Shown here piece after piece: positions 16,802 to 24,172 of a stretch of DNA of 64,000 bases (the stretch's first letter is position 1; every line of letters begins with the position of its first letter). Under the pieces are notes generated by a model that had not been told where the DNA came from, searched no databases, and saw nothing but the letters and a program-made list of their open reading frames with translations. A program made the position numbers and the translations under genes. The DNA comes from Streptomyces hilarionis. GTDB taxonomy: Bacteria > Actinomycetota > Actinomycetes > Streptomycetales > Streptomycetaceae. The stretch covers positions 78,565 to 142,564 of the forward strand of contig NZ_JAHHIT010000039.1 of NCBI RefSeq assembly GCF_024539675.1, in the 5' to 3' direction.

Positions 16802-17218
16802 TTGTCCACCGTCATCGAGCAGCCCGTCGAGGCCCGCCTGGTCGCCGCCGCGCCGCGCATGCAGAGCATCCCCGCCACCTTGCACTACGACCGCCAGGAC
16901 CCCTTCGCCGTCCGGATGACGTTCCCCGCTCCGGCCACCCTGGAAGGCGTCGAGGTCTGCTGGACCTTCGCCCGCGAACTCCTCTCCGCCGGGCTGCACG
17001 ACGCCGAGGGCCACGGCGACGTCCGGGTGCGCCCCTACGGGTACGACCGCACGGTGCTGGAGTTCCACGCCCCGGAGGGCACCGCCGTGGTGCACGTGCA
17101 CTCGGCCGACATCCGCCGCTTCCTCCAGGCCGCGGGCGAGCTGGTGCCCGCCGGCACCGAGTACCGGCAGCTCGACCTCGACCACGACCTGGCGGAGCTG
17201 ATGCGCGACGCCTGCTGA
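16802..17218 (+). CDS. SsgA-like sporulation/cell division regulator
   Basis: This 138-residue protein belongs to the SsgA-like family found only in sporulating actinomycetes, whose members steer septum placement and peptidoglycan maturation. Family features are the middle segment CWTFARELLSAGLHDAEGHGDVRVRPYG, the motif LEFHAPEGTAVVHV and the ending AGTEYRQLDLDHDLAEL. The TTG at 16802 has GGGAGCAAGG just upstream and gives the usual short N-terminus. Which of the SsgA-G types it is cannot be stated safely; it is not SsgB-like at its N-terminus. Confidence 0.88.
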   Translation: MSTVIEQPVEARLVAAAPRMQSIPATLHYDRQDPFAVRMTFPAPATLEGVEVCWTFARELLSAGLHDAEGHGDVRVRPYGYDRTVLEFHAPEGTAVVHVHSADIRRFLQAAGELVPAGTEYRQLDLDHDLAELMRDAC

Positions 17219-17292
17219 GCTGCGCTCCTCGGCGCCCGGATCGCCCGCTGATCCCTGCTCGCCCCCGGTGGTCCCCGACCCCCGTTAATCCT

Positions 17293-17321
17293 TTGACAGC
17301 TCTCCCGAGCCCTCCTACGGT
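17293..17321 (+). promoter_or_regulatory. consensus promoter with AT block, for ABC-F gene
   Basis: A perfect -35 TTGACA (17293-17298) and a -10 TACGGT (17316-17321) are exactly 17 bases apart, an excellent housekeeping-sigma promoter. TTAAT at 17285-17289 lies 3 bases before the -35. In WhiB7/WblC-controlled promoters an AT-rich block just upstream of -35 is the binding site, so this may be a WblC target. Transcription should begin near 17328. Confidence 0.65.
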
Positions 17322-17327
17322 GTAAAC

Positions 17328-17556
17328 GGTTCTGTTGCCGCCGATTGGAGAAGGACGTTGCTCGTCTGAGGTCCTGAGACACCGCGCCACACGTCTACCG
17401 TGTGTGCGCCGCGTGCGACCTCGGCCTGCGAGCCGTCCCCGCGGAGCGGGACTCTTCCGCTGTCCCTCCGTGCTCCCCCGCCCTCGGCGGTGGTCGCCGC
17501 CTTCCGGTGTCTCGACACGTGTTGCCCTGACCGCACACGCAACCGCGAGGCCCGCT
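17328..17556 (+). promoter_or_regulatory. structured leader of the ABC-F gene with minimal upstream ORF
   Basis: About 229 bases separate the predicted transcription start from the TTG of the ABC-F gene. Near the front, GGAGAAGG (17347-17354) precedes TTG CTC GTC TGA (17358-17369), a three-codon ORF. It is followed by a perfect 6-bp hairpin CACACG-TCTAC-CGTGTG (17388-17404) and a GC hairpin in GTCCCCGCGGAGCGGGAC (about 17434-17451). This layout resembles ribosome-mediated attenuation leaders of antibiotic-induced ABC-F genes. The function here is inferred from architecture only. Confidence 0.5.
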
Positions 17557-19179
17557 TTGAATCATTCCATCACCTGTACCTCCCTCGCCTTCTCCTGGCC
17601 CGACGGCACCCCCGTCTTCGAGGGGCTCGACGTCGCCTTCGGCCCCGGCCGCACCGGACTGGTCGGCGTCAACGGCTCCGGCAAGTCGACCCTGTTGAAA
17701 CTCGTCGCCGCGGAACTCACGCCGGCCGACGGCACGATCCGGGTCGCGGGCGAGATCGGGTACCTTCCGCAGAACGTCACCCTCGACACCGCCCTGCGGG
17801 TGGACGTCGCGCTCGGCATCGCCGCCCGGCGCGCCGCCCTGCACGCCATCGAGGCCGGTGACGCCTCCGAGGAGCACTTCGAGACCATCGGCGACGACTG
17901 GGACGTGGAGGAACGCGCCCTGGCCACCCTCGGCGAGCTCGGGCTCGGCCACATCGACCTCGACCGCACCGTCGGCGAGGTGTCCGGCGGCGAGTCGGTC
18001 CTGCTGCGGCTGGCAGCCCTGCTGCTGGGCCGGCCGGACGTCCTGCTGCTGGACGAGCCGACCAACAACCTCGACCTGCACGCGCGGCGGCGGCTGTACG
18101 CGGCCGTCGCGGCCTGGCCGGGCGTCCTGGTCGTCGTCAGCCACGACCGGGAACTGCTCGACCTCGTCGACCAGATCGCCGACCTGCGCTCGGGTGAGGT
18201 CACCTGGTACGGCGGCAACTTCTCGGCGTACGAGGAGGCCCTGGCCACCGAACAGGAAGCCGCCGAGCGCATGGTGCGCGTCGCGGAGGCCGACCTGCGC
18301 AAGCAGAAGCGCGAACTGGCCGACGCCCAGGTCAAACTGGCCCGGCGCAGGCGCTACGGGCAGAAGATGTACGAACAGAAGCGCGAGCCGAAGATCGTCA
18401 TGGGGGCGCGCAAGCGCGCGGCCCAGGAATCCGCGGGCAAGCACCGCATCATGCACGAGGAGAAGCTCGCCGAGGCCAAGGAACGGCTCGACGACGCGGC
18501 CGAGGCGGTGCGCGACGACGACGAGATCCGCGTCGACCTGCCCCACACGGCCGTGCCGCCGGGGCGCGAGGTCCTCACCCTGATGGACCTGCGGCTCGCG
18601 TACGGCGCGCGCGTGGAGGGCGGTTTCGACCTGCGCGGTCCCGAGCGGATCGCGCTCGTCGGACGCAACGGCGCGGGCAAGACGACACTGCTGCGCACGA
18701 TCGCCGGGGAACTGGCGCCGGAGTCGGGCGAGGCGCACGCGCGCGTGCCGCTGCGCTTCCTGCCGCAGCGTCTCGACGTCCTCGACGGCGAGCTCACCGT
18801 CGCCGAGAACGTGGCCCGCTTCGCACCGGGAGCCACCAACAACCGGGTGCGGGCCCGGCTGGCCCGCTTCCTGTTCCGGGGCGCGCGCGCCGACCAGAAG
18901 GCGGCGACGCTGTCGGGCGGGGAGCGCTTCCGGGCGACCCTGGCGGCGCTGATGCTGGCCGAGCCCGCGCCGCAGCTGCTGATGCTGGACGAGCCGACCA
19001 ACAACCTCGACATGGCCAGCGTGCGGCAGCTCACCACGGCCCTGGAGTCCTACGAGGGGGCGTTGATCGTGGCCAGCCACGACCTGCCGTTCCTTCGGTC
19101 CATCGGCATCACCCGGTGGCTGCTGCTGGACGGCGAGCTGCGGGACACGACGGCGGAGGAGGTGGCGGGCCCGGTGTAG
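17557..19179 (+). CDS. ABC-F family ATPase (ribosome-acting)
   Basis: This 540-residue protein has two ABC ATPase domains and no membrane helices, the mark of the ABC-F group, which acts on ribosomes in translation or antibiotic resistance. Domain 1 has Walker A GVNGSGKST, signature VSGGES and Walker B LLLDEPTNNLDL. Domain 2 has GRNGAGKTT, LSGGERF and LMLDEPTNNLDM. Between them is a long charged coiled coil (EQEAAERMVRVAEADLRKQKRELADAQ and the Lys/Arg-rich part after it). The TTG at 17557 has GAGG 6 bases upstream and gives the normal start NHSITCTSLAFSW. Whether it is a resistance protein or housekeeping member cannot be told from the protein, but its leader suggests induction. Confidence 0.9.
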   Translation: MNHSITCTSLAFSWPDGTPVFEGLDVAFGPGRTGLVGVNGSGKSTLLKLVAAELTPADGTIRVAGEIGYLPQNVTLDTALRVDVALGIAARRAALHAIEAGDASEEHFETIGDDWDVEERALATLGELGLGHIDLDRTVGEVSGGESVLLRLAALLLGRPDVLLLDEPTNNLDLHARRRLYAAVAAWPGVLVVVSHDRELLDLVDQIADLRSGEVTWYGGNFSAYEEALATEQEAAERMVRVAEADLRKQKRELADAQVKLARRRRYGQKMYEQKREPKIVMGARKRAAQESAGKHRIMHEEKLAEAKERLDDAAEAVRDDDEIRVDLPHTAVPPGREVLTLMDLRLAYGARVEGGFDLRGPERIALVGRNGAGKTTLLRTIAGELAPESGEAHARVPLRFLPQRLDVLDGELTVAENVARFAPGATNNRVRARLARFLFRGARADQKAATLSGGERFRATLAALMLAEPAPQLLMLDEPTNNLDMASVRQLTTALESYEGALIVASHDLPFLRSIGITRWLLLDGELRDTTAEEVAGPV

Positions 19180-19197
19180 ACCTGCGCGCGCAGCCCT

Positions 19198-19221
19198 GCG
19201 CGTCCCGCGCGCGGGACGCGC
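19198..19221. terminator. 24-bp perfect palindrome after ABC-F gene
   Basis: A perfect GC palindrome starting GCGCGTCCC at 19198 and ending at 19221 lies 18 bases after the ABC-F stop. It is probably its transcription terminator. Confidence 0.6.
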
Positions 19222-19342
19222 GGGTCTCAGGAGGGGCACATTGTTACCGCGGGGTTTCGTCGTGGCGGCCCCGCCCTGCATGATGGCTGACCGGCGCCGT
19301 CTCGAAAGCGCCGGTCGTGCCACCCGATTCGGAGACCTGGAC

Positions 19343-20119
19343 GTGCCCAGCAAGAAGGCCCTCATCCGCCGCCCCAGCCCACGCCTCGCCGAAGGCCTGG
19401 TCACGCACGTCGAGCGGGAGAAGGTCGACGTGGAGCTCGCCCTGGAGCAGTGGGAGGCGTACGCCGAGGCGCTGCGCACGCACGGCTGGGAGACCGTCGA
19501 GGTCGACCCGGCCGACGACTGCCCGGACTCCGTGTTCGTCGAGGACACGGTGGTGATGTACAAGAACGTCGCCCTGATCGCGCGCTCCGGGGCCGAGTCG
19601 CGGCGCGACGAGACGCTCGGGGTCGAGGAGGCCGTGGCGCGCCTGGGCTGCTCGGTGAACTGGATCTGGGACCCGGGCACGCTGGACGGCGGCGACGTCC
19701 TCAAGGTCGGCGACACCATCTACGTCGGCCGGGGCGGGCGCACCAACGCGGCCGGCGTCCAGCAGGTGCGGGCGGCCTTCGAACCGCTGGGGGCACGGGT
19801 GGTGGCCGTGCCGGTGAGCAAGGTGCTGCATCTGAAGTCCGCGGTCACGGCGCTGCCGGACGGTACGGTGATCGGTCACATCCCGCACGTGGACCGGCCC
19901 TCGCTGTTCCCCCGCTTCCTGTCGGTGCCCGAGGAGCCGGGCTCGCACGTGGTGCTGCTCGGCGGCCCGCGGCTCCTCATGGCGGCGAGCGCGCCGAAGA
20001 CGGCGGACCTGCTCGCCGATCTCGGCCACGAGCCCGTCGTGGTCGACATCAGCGAGTTCGAGAAGCTGGAGGGATGTGTGACGTGCCTCTCGGTGCGTTT
20101 GCGGGACCTTTACGCCTGA
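19343..20119 (+). CDS. ddaH: dimethylarginine dimethylaminohydrolase (DDAH)
   Basis: This 258-residue amidinotransferase-fold enzyme hydrolyses N-omega-methylated arginine to citrulline and methylamines. Key family segments are DCPDSVFVEDTVVM, DPGTLDGGDVLKVG with substrate-binding acids, the catalytic His in VLHLKSAV, and the nucleophile Cys248 in GCVTCLSVRL close to the C-terminus. The GTG at 19343 is chosen for GGAG 8 bases upstream; upstream in-frame codons run through a hairpin (7-bp stem, 19291-19314) that belongs to the leader. The gene seems monocistronic, with the desaturase promoter region following. Confidence 0.9.
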   Translation: MPSKKALIRRPSPRLAEGLVTHVEREKVDVELALEQWEAYAEALRTHGWETVEVDPADDCPDSVFVEDTVVMYKNVALIARSGAESRRDETLGVEEAVARLGCSVNWIWDPGTLDGGDVLKVGDTIYVGRGGRTNAAGVQQVRAAFEPLGARVVAVPVSKVLHLKSAVTALPDGTVIGHIPHVDRPSLFPRFLSVPEEPGSHVVLLGGPRLLMAASAPKTADLLADLGHEPVVVDISEFEKLEGCVTCLSVRLRDLYA

Positions 20120-20230
20120 CCGGGTGATCCGTTCACCCTTTCGGCCCTGGACCTGCGGATCCCCGGGCGAGTCGGGCCGTACGCGACGTCGAGCGCAACA
20201 TTGCTGATCAGCGAGGTTTACGTCGCACTT

Positions 20231-20276
20231 AACCTACGGTTTCGTAACCTACGGACACGTAGCCTACGATTCCGTA
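20231..20276. promoter_or_regulatory. three tandem 15-bp operator units before desaturase
   Basis: Three 15-bp units follow each other at 20231, 20246 and 20261 (AACCTACGGTTTCGT, AACCTACGGACACGT, AGCCTACGATTCCGT). Each contains the palindrome TACG-N4-CGTA, whose last base falls in the next unit. The phasing of 15 bases would put neighbouring dimers on different faces of the helix. They lie about 60-100 bases upstream of the desaturase start and probably bind a TetR-like or similar dimer that senses lipid status. Confidence 0.7.
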
Positions 20277-20334
20277 AGTTCCGGCCTCGCTCGCCGGAGT
20301 GTTCCGCTCCGCTTCACGTCCCCCTGGAGTTCTC

Positions 20335-21309
20335 GTGACGATCACCTCCCCTCACCTCGGCAGCCCCGCCGTCTGGACCGACGCCAAGCTGCTGTACGCG
20401 CTGGAGGAAGTGGTCGAGACGGAACTCAACCGGCACCTGAAGGTCACCAAGGACTGGATGCCCCACGAGTACGTGCCGTGGAGCGACGGCCGCAACTTCC
20501 CCGGCTTCTTCGAGGACGGCGAGGCCTGGGACAAGGAGCAGTCCAAGGTCACCGAGATCGGCCGGATCGCGCTGGTGGTGAACCTGCTCACCGAGGACAA
20601 CCTGCCCAGCTACCACCACGAGATCGCCTCGCTCTTCGGCCGGGACGGCGCCTGGGGCACCTGGGTGCACCGCTGGACGGCCGAGGAGGGCCGCCACGGC
20701 ATCGTCATGCGCGACTACCTGCTCGCCTCGCGCGCGGTGGACCCGGACAAGCTGGAGCAGTTCCGCATGTCCCACATGAGCGAGGGCTTCGAGTCCGACA
20801 ACCGGCACTCGATGCTCCACTCGGTCGCCTACGTCGCCTTCCAGGAGCTGGCGACCCGCGTCTCGCACCGCAACACCGGCCACCAGTCCGGCGACCCGGT
20901 CTGCGACCGCATGCTGGCGCGCATCGCGACCGACGAGAACCTGCACATGGTCTTCTACCGCAACCTCCTGAAGGCCGCGTTCGACCTCGCCCCCGACCTG
21001 ACCATGCAGGCCGTGCGCGATGTGCTGGTCAACTTCCGCATGCCCGGCCACGGCATGCCCGGCTTCGAGCGGTTCGCCGCGCAGATGGCCATCGGCGAGG
21101 TCTACAACCTGCGCATCCACCACGACGACGTCATCCAGCCGGTGCTGCGCTTCCTGAAGGTCATGGAGATCGACGGTCTCGGCCCGGAGGGCCGCAAGGC
21201 GCAGGAGGAGATCGGCCTGTACATGGGCGGGCTGGACGCCGAGGCGCTGAAGTTCGACGAGAAGCTGGCCACCCGCAAGGCCCGCATGGCGGCTCGCGCC
21301 GCGGGCTGA
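20335..21309 (+). CDS. acyl-ACP desaturase (ferritin-like diiron)
   Basis: This 324-residue diiron enzyme introduces a double bond into acyl chains carried on ACP. Ferritin-like metal ligands are visible: Glu in DNLPSYHHEIA, WTAEEGRHG (ExxH) and DENLHMVFYRN (ExxH). Length and order match the plant-type soluble DesA group of actinobacteria. The GTG at 20335 follows GGAG by 5 bases. The triple operator upstream suggests control by fatty acid supply or temperature. Downstream there is no partner ferredoxin gene, so electron carriers must be encoded elsewhere. Confidence 0.9.
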   Translation: MTITSPHLGSPAVWTDAKLLYALEEVVETELNRHLKVTKDWMPHEYVPWSDGRNFPGFFEDGEAWDKEQSKVTEIGRIALVVNLLTEDNLPSYHHEIASLFGRDGAWGTWVHRWTAEEGRHGIVMRDYLLASRAVDPDKLEQFRMSHMSEGFESDNRHSMLHSVAYVAFQELATRVSHRNTGHQSGDPVCDRMLARIATDENLHMVFYRNLLKAAFDLAPDLTMQAVRDVLVNFRMPGHGMPGFERFAAQMAIGEVYNLRIHHDDVIQPVLRFLKVMEIDGLGPEGRKAQEEIGLYMGGLDAEALKFDEKLATRKARMAARAAG

Positions 21310-21481
21310 CCGCTCCACGGCGGGACGGCCCGACGGCTCGACGGCTCGCACCGGGAGAATGGCTGCCCGGTGCGGGCCGTCTCGCGTCCTCACGGGTTGC
21401 CGGAGGAGGCCAGGGCGGTCTCAGGGGCACACCGCGCGCACCCTGGCTGCAGGGCGCCGGCTCGCCCGCCGCGCCGCCCTC

Positions 21482-21520
21482 CCGTCGCACCCGTCGCACC
21501 CGTCGCACCCGTCGCACCCG
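21482..21520. repeat. 9-bp tandem repeat (CCGTCGCAC x4)
   Basis: Four exact copies of CCGTCGCAC run from 21482 to 21517, with a partial fifth copy. They sit in the 290-base gap between the desaturase and WhiB-like genes, which run toward each other. Such short tandem repeats vary by slippage; no coding or hairpin role is evident. Confidence 0.75.
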
Positions 21521-21599
21521 GCCCCGGGATCCCCGACCGCGCCCCCGCGACGCGGTCGTACGGATCCCCCGGCCCTCGTGGTCGGGACCGCTCGCCCGT

Positions 21600-21845
21600 T
21601 CAGCGGGCCGTCCGCCTGATCTCCAGACGCTCCTTCTCGGAGAGGCCGCCCCAGACGCCGAAGCGTTCGTCGTTGGCCAGGGCGTAGTCGAGGCAGGCCG
21701 GGCGCATCTCGCACATGCCGCAGATGCGCTTGGCCTCCCGTACCGAGCTGCCGGGTTCGGGGAAGAAGAAGTCCGCGCCGGTCTGTGCGCACAGCGCCTC
21801 CCGCTGCCAGGTGAGGTCGGGTGTGGGAATCGTGTCGGTGTACAT
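21600..21845 (-). CDS. WhiB-like iron-sulfur transcription factor
   Basis: This 81-residue protein has the four conserved cysteines of a WhiB [4Fe-4S] cluster: Cys19, Cys42, Cys45 and Cys51 (C-x22-C-x2-C-x5-C), followed by the GVWGG turn and the basic end KERLEIRRTAR. Wbl proteins bind the housekeeping sigma factor and control development, redox response or resistance. It lacks the C-terminal AT-hook typical of WblC/WhiB7 and does not look like WhiB, WhiD or WblA. The ATG at 21845 has only a weak ribosome site. It is divergent from the glyoxalase-fold gene across a repeat-bearing 346-base gap. Confidence 0.9.
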   Translation of the reverse strand: MYTDTIPTPDLTWQREALCAQTGADFFFPEPGSSVREAKRICGMCEMRPACLDYALANDERFGVWGGLSEKERLEIRRTAR

Positions 21846-22191
21846 GGCGAGGATCGTGCCCGGCGGCGCAAAACGTTCGATCAACGCCGGATATACGCGC
21901 GCTCGGGCGGGGCCCGGCCCGGGTGTCACGGGCACCGGTGCCGGCGTCGGTGTCACGGGCACCGGTGACAAGAGCCCCGGCGTCCAGGGCCCCGGCGCCG
22001 AAAGCCCCGCCGCCCCGATGATGGCCGGGCGACCGCCGCGGCGCACGGCGGCGCGCGCAGCCGCGGCGTCCGCGCCCCGCCGCCCGCGAGGGGGACCGCC
22101 GACGTCCGCGGGCGCGCTCCGGCAGCGTTTGTCAGTGGTCGGTGCAAGACTCGGCAGTGCATTGGACGGGACCCCTGCGAGGAGGGCGAAG
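21846..22191. other. 346-base divergent intergenic region, whiB-like / VOC
   Basis: The gap holds the control regions of the WhiB-like gene (leftward) and the glyoxalase-fold gene (rightward). A GATATA at 21888-21893 reads TATATC on the minus strand and could be the WhiB-like gene's -10. A 19-bp direct repeat is described separately. I see no coding sequence with a ribosome site in it. Confidence 0.5.
21922..21967. repeat. 19-bp direct repeat upstream of whiB-like gene
   Basis: GGTGTCACGGGCACCGGTG occurs at 21922-21940 and 21949-21967, 27 bases start to start. Each copy contains the palindrome CACCGGTG and a GGTG/CACC dyad, so the two copies may be paired operators. Confidence 0.6.
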
Positions 22192-22983
22192 ATGCTCACC
22201 ACCCGTTTCGTCGACGGCGCTCCGAACTGGATCGATGTCGGCACGACCGACATCGACGGCGCCACCGCGTTCTACGGCGCCCTCTTCGGCTGGACCTTCC
22301 GGTCGGCGGGGCCCGACGCCGGCGGCTACGGCTTCTTCCAACTGGACGGAAGGACCGTGGCCGGCGGCATGCAGACCACGCCCGAGCAGGGACCGCCGTC
22401 CTGGACGGTCTACTTCGCGACGGCGGACGCCCGGGCCACGGCCGCGGCGGCCGAACAGGCGCACGGCCGAGTCGCCCTCGCGCCGATGGACGTCATGGGC
22501 GAGGGCACGATGGCGGTCCTGGCCGACCAGGCGGGAGTCCCGTTCGGCCTCTGGCAGCCCGGCCGCACGAGAGGCGTCGACGTGGCGAACGAGCCGGGCT
22601 CCCTGTGCTGGGTCGAGCTCTACACGCCGGACATCGCCGCCGCGGCCGCCTTCTACCACGCGACACTGGGCCTGGAGACCTACGCCGTCCCGTTCCCCGG
22701 CGGCACGTACACCTGCGTCAACCCGGCCGGGGCCGACGAGGACGCGATGTTCGGCGGCATCGTCCCGCTGGCCGACGACCCTGCCGAGGCGGGATCGCCG
22801 GCGCACTGGCTGCCCTACTTCGAGGCCGCCGACGTGGACACGGTGGTCGCCAGGGCGGAGGAACTCGGCGCCACCGTGCGCATGCCCGCCACCGACGTCG
22901 AGGGCGTCGGCCGCATCGCGCGGCTCGCCGACCCGTACGGCGCGCGCTTCGCGGTGATCAGGAGCGCGCCCCGGGAGCGGTGA
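22192..22983 (+). CDS. VOC family (glyoxalase/dioxygenase fold) protein
   Basis: This 263-residue protein consists of two vicinal-oxygen-chelate modules (about residues 10-120 and 135-258). Each begins with a beta strand of the W-x-(D/E)-(V/L) type followed by A-x-x-FY (NWIDVGTTDIDGATAFYGALFGW; CWVELYTPDIAAAAAFYHATLGL). Relatives in streptomycetes are hydroxylase- or bleomycin-resistance-like proteins with no fixed role. The ATG at 22192 has GGAGG 8 bases upstream. It is probably single-gene; the LacI gene converges with it 37 bases away. Substrate is unknown. Confidence 0.83.
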   Translation: MLTTRFVDGAPNWIDVGTTDIDGATAFYGALFGWTFRSAGPDAGGYGFFQLDGRTVAGGMQTTPEQGPPSWTVYFATADARATAAAAEQAHGRVALAPMDVMGEGTMAVLADQAGVPFGLWQPGRTRGVDVANEPGSLCWVELYTPDIAAAAAFYHATLGLETYAVPFPGGTYTCVNPAGADEDAMFGGIVPLADDPAEAGSPAHWLPYFEAADVDTVVARAEELGATVRMPATDVEGVGRIARLADPYGARFAVIRSAPRER

Positions 22984-23020
22984 GAGCCCGGCCGGCCCGA
23001 GCGGCAGGCGTGGGCGGCTT

Positions 23021-24046
23021 CTATGCCGAGGCCCGGCGCACCAGCGTGGTGGGCAGGACGACCGCGCCGCCCGGTTCCTCACCGCCGCCGCGCCGGTCGA
23101 GCCGGCGCAGCAGGAGACGGGCCATGATCCGCCCCATCTCCTCGATGTCCTGACGGACCGTCGTCAGCGGCGGGTCGCTCTGTTCGGCGACGGGCAGCAT
23201 GTCGTCGAAGCCGACCACGGCGACGTCCTCGGGCACGCGCCGCCCGCGTTCGCGCAGCACCCGCAGGACGCCCGAGGCCATGAGGTCGTTGGCGGCGAAC
23301 ACGGCGTCCACGTCGGGGCAGCGGTCGAGGAGTTCGCGCATGGCGCGCTCGCCGCCGCCGGGAGTGAAGTCGCTCTCGACGACGAGGAGTCGTCCGTCGC
23401 CCACCACCTGCCGGTATCCGTCGAGCCGGTCCGCCGCCGAGGTCTGGTCGAGGGGGCCGCTGATGTGGGCGACACGGCTGCGCCCGAGGCCGGCCAGGAG
23501 GCGCACGGCCTCGCGGGCGCCGCCGCGGTTGTCGCTGTCCACGTAGACGACGTCCCGTGTCCCGTCGCTCCAGCCGGGACGGCCGCCGAACACGGTCGGC
23601 ACGCCGACGTCCTGGATCAGGCCGGGCAGCGGGTCGTCGAGATGCAGCGAGAAGACCAGCGCCCCGTCGACGTGGCCGCCGGCGAGGTAGCGGGCCACCC
23701 GGGCGTGGTCGTCGCGGCCCTCGGTGAGCAGCAGCACCAACTGGTTGTCGTGCGCCGTCAGTTCCTTGCTGATGCCGCGCAACTGGAGGGCGAAGAAGGG
23801 GTCGGCGAAGACGCGGGTCTCCGGTTCGGCGATGATGACGGCGACCGCGTCGTGCCGCTTGGTGACGAGGCTGCGCGCGGCCTGGTTGGGCACGTAGCCG
23901 AGTTCGTCCACGGCCTGGCGCACCCGTTCGACGAGCGGCTCCCGTACGCCGTCCCCGCCGTTGACGACGCGCGACACGGTCGCCCGGGAGACCCCGGCCC
24001 GGGCGGCCACGGCCTCCAGCGTGGGACGCGACGCTGTCTCGCTCAC
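23021..24046 (-). CDS. LacI-family transcriptional regulator
   Basis: This 341-residue sugar-responsive repressor has an N-terminal helix-turn-helix and hinge (TLEAVAARAGVSRATVSRVVNGGDGV, then YVPNQAARSL), followed by a periplasmic-binding-like sensor domain with DGALVFS, VYVDSDNRGGAREAV and VDAVFAANDLMASGVL. The GTG at 24046 has AGGAG 7 bases upstream. A LacI-type palindrome 57 bases upstream suggests self-control. No sugar transporter or glycosidase lies next to it, so its targets are elsewhere. Confidence 0.92.
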   Translation of the reverse strand: MSETASRPTLEAVAARAGVSRATVSRVVNGGDGVREPLVERVRQAVDELGYVPNQAARSLVTKRHDAVAVIIAEPETRVFADPFFALQLRGISKELTAHDNQLVLLLTEGRDDHARVARYLAGGHVDGALVFSLHLDDPLPGLIQDVGVPTVFGGRPGWSDGTRDVVYVDSDNRGGAREAVRLLAGLGRSRVAHISGPLDQTSAADRLDGYRQVVGDGRLLVVESDFTPGGGERAMRELLDRCPDVDAVFAANDLMASGVLRVLRERGRRVPEDVAVVGFDDMLPVAEQSDPPLTTVRQDIEEMGRIMARLLLRRLDRRGGGEEPGGAVVLPTTLVRRASA

Positions 24047-24102
24047 TTCGGGGCTCCTCCTGGCCGGCTGCGGATCAGGATAGCTCCGCGGGAGAGCCCG
24101 GG

Positions 24103-24116
24103 TGGGAGCGCTCTCG
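24103..24116. promoter_or_regulatory. LacI-type operator before the lacI-family gene
   Basis: TGGGAGCGCTCTCG matches 12 of 14 positions of the known streptomycete CebR-type box TGGGAGCGCTCCCA. It lies 57 bases upstream of the regulator's GTG and is likely an autoregulatory site. The LigD-type gene ends just beyond it at 24173. Confidence 0.68.
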
Positions 24117-24172
24117 CCGACGGTCCCCGGCCGCCGCGCCCCGGGGGACCGCCGGGGTGCGCCGGGGCTTCG

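Noticed and set aside
17335..17556. Upstream in-frame TTG that would add 74 residues to the ABC-F protein
   Set aside because: The extra residues are Arg/Pro-rich with no domain and there is no ribosome site; the TTG at 17557 has GAGG and fits the family start.
20110..20114. Other TTA triplets, such as in the DDAH end (CTTTACGCC)
   Set aside because: Out of frame (CTT TAC). Similar cases in ligC, plcN, GH4 and tetR were also GGT TAC or AGT TAC, so none is a TTA codon.
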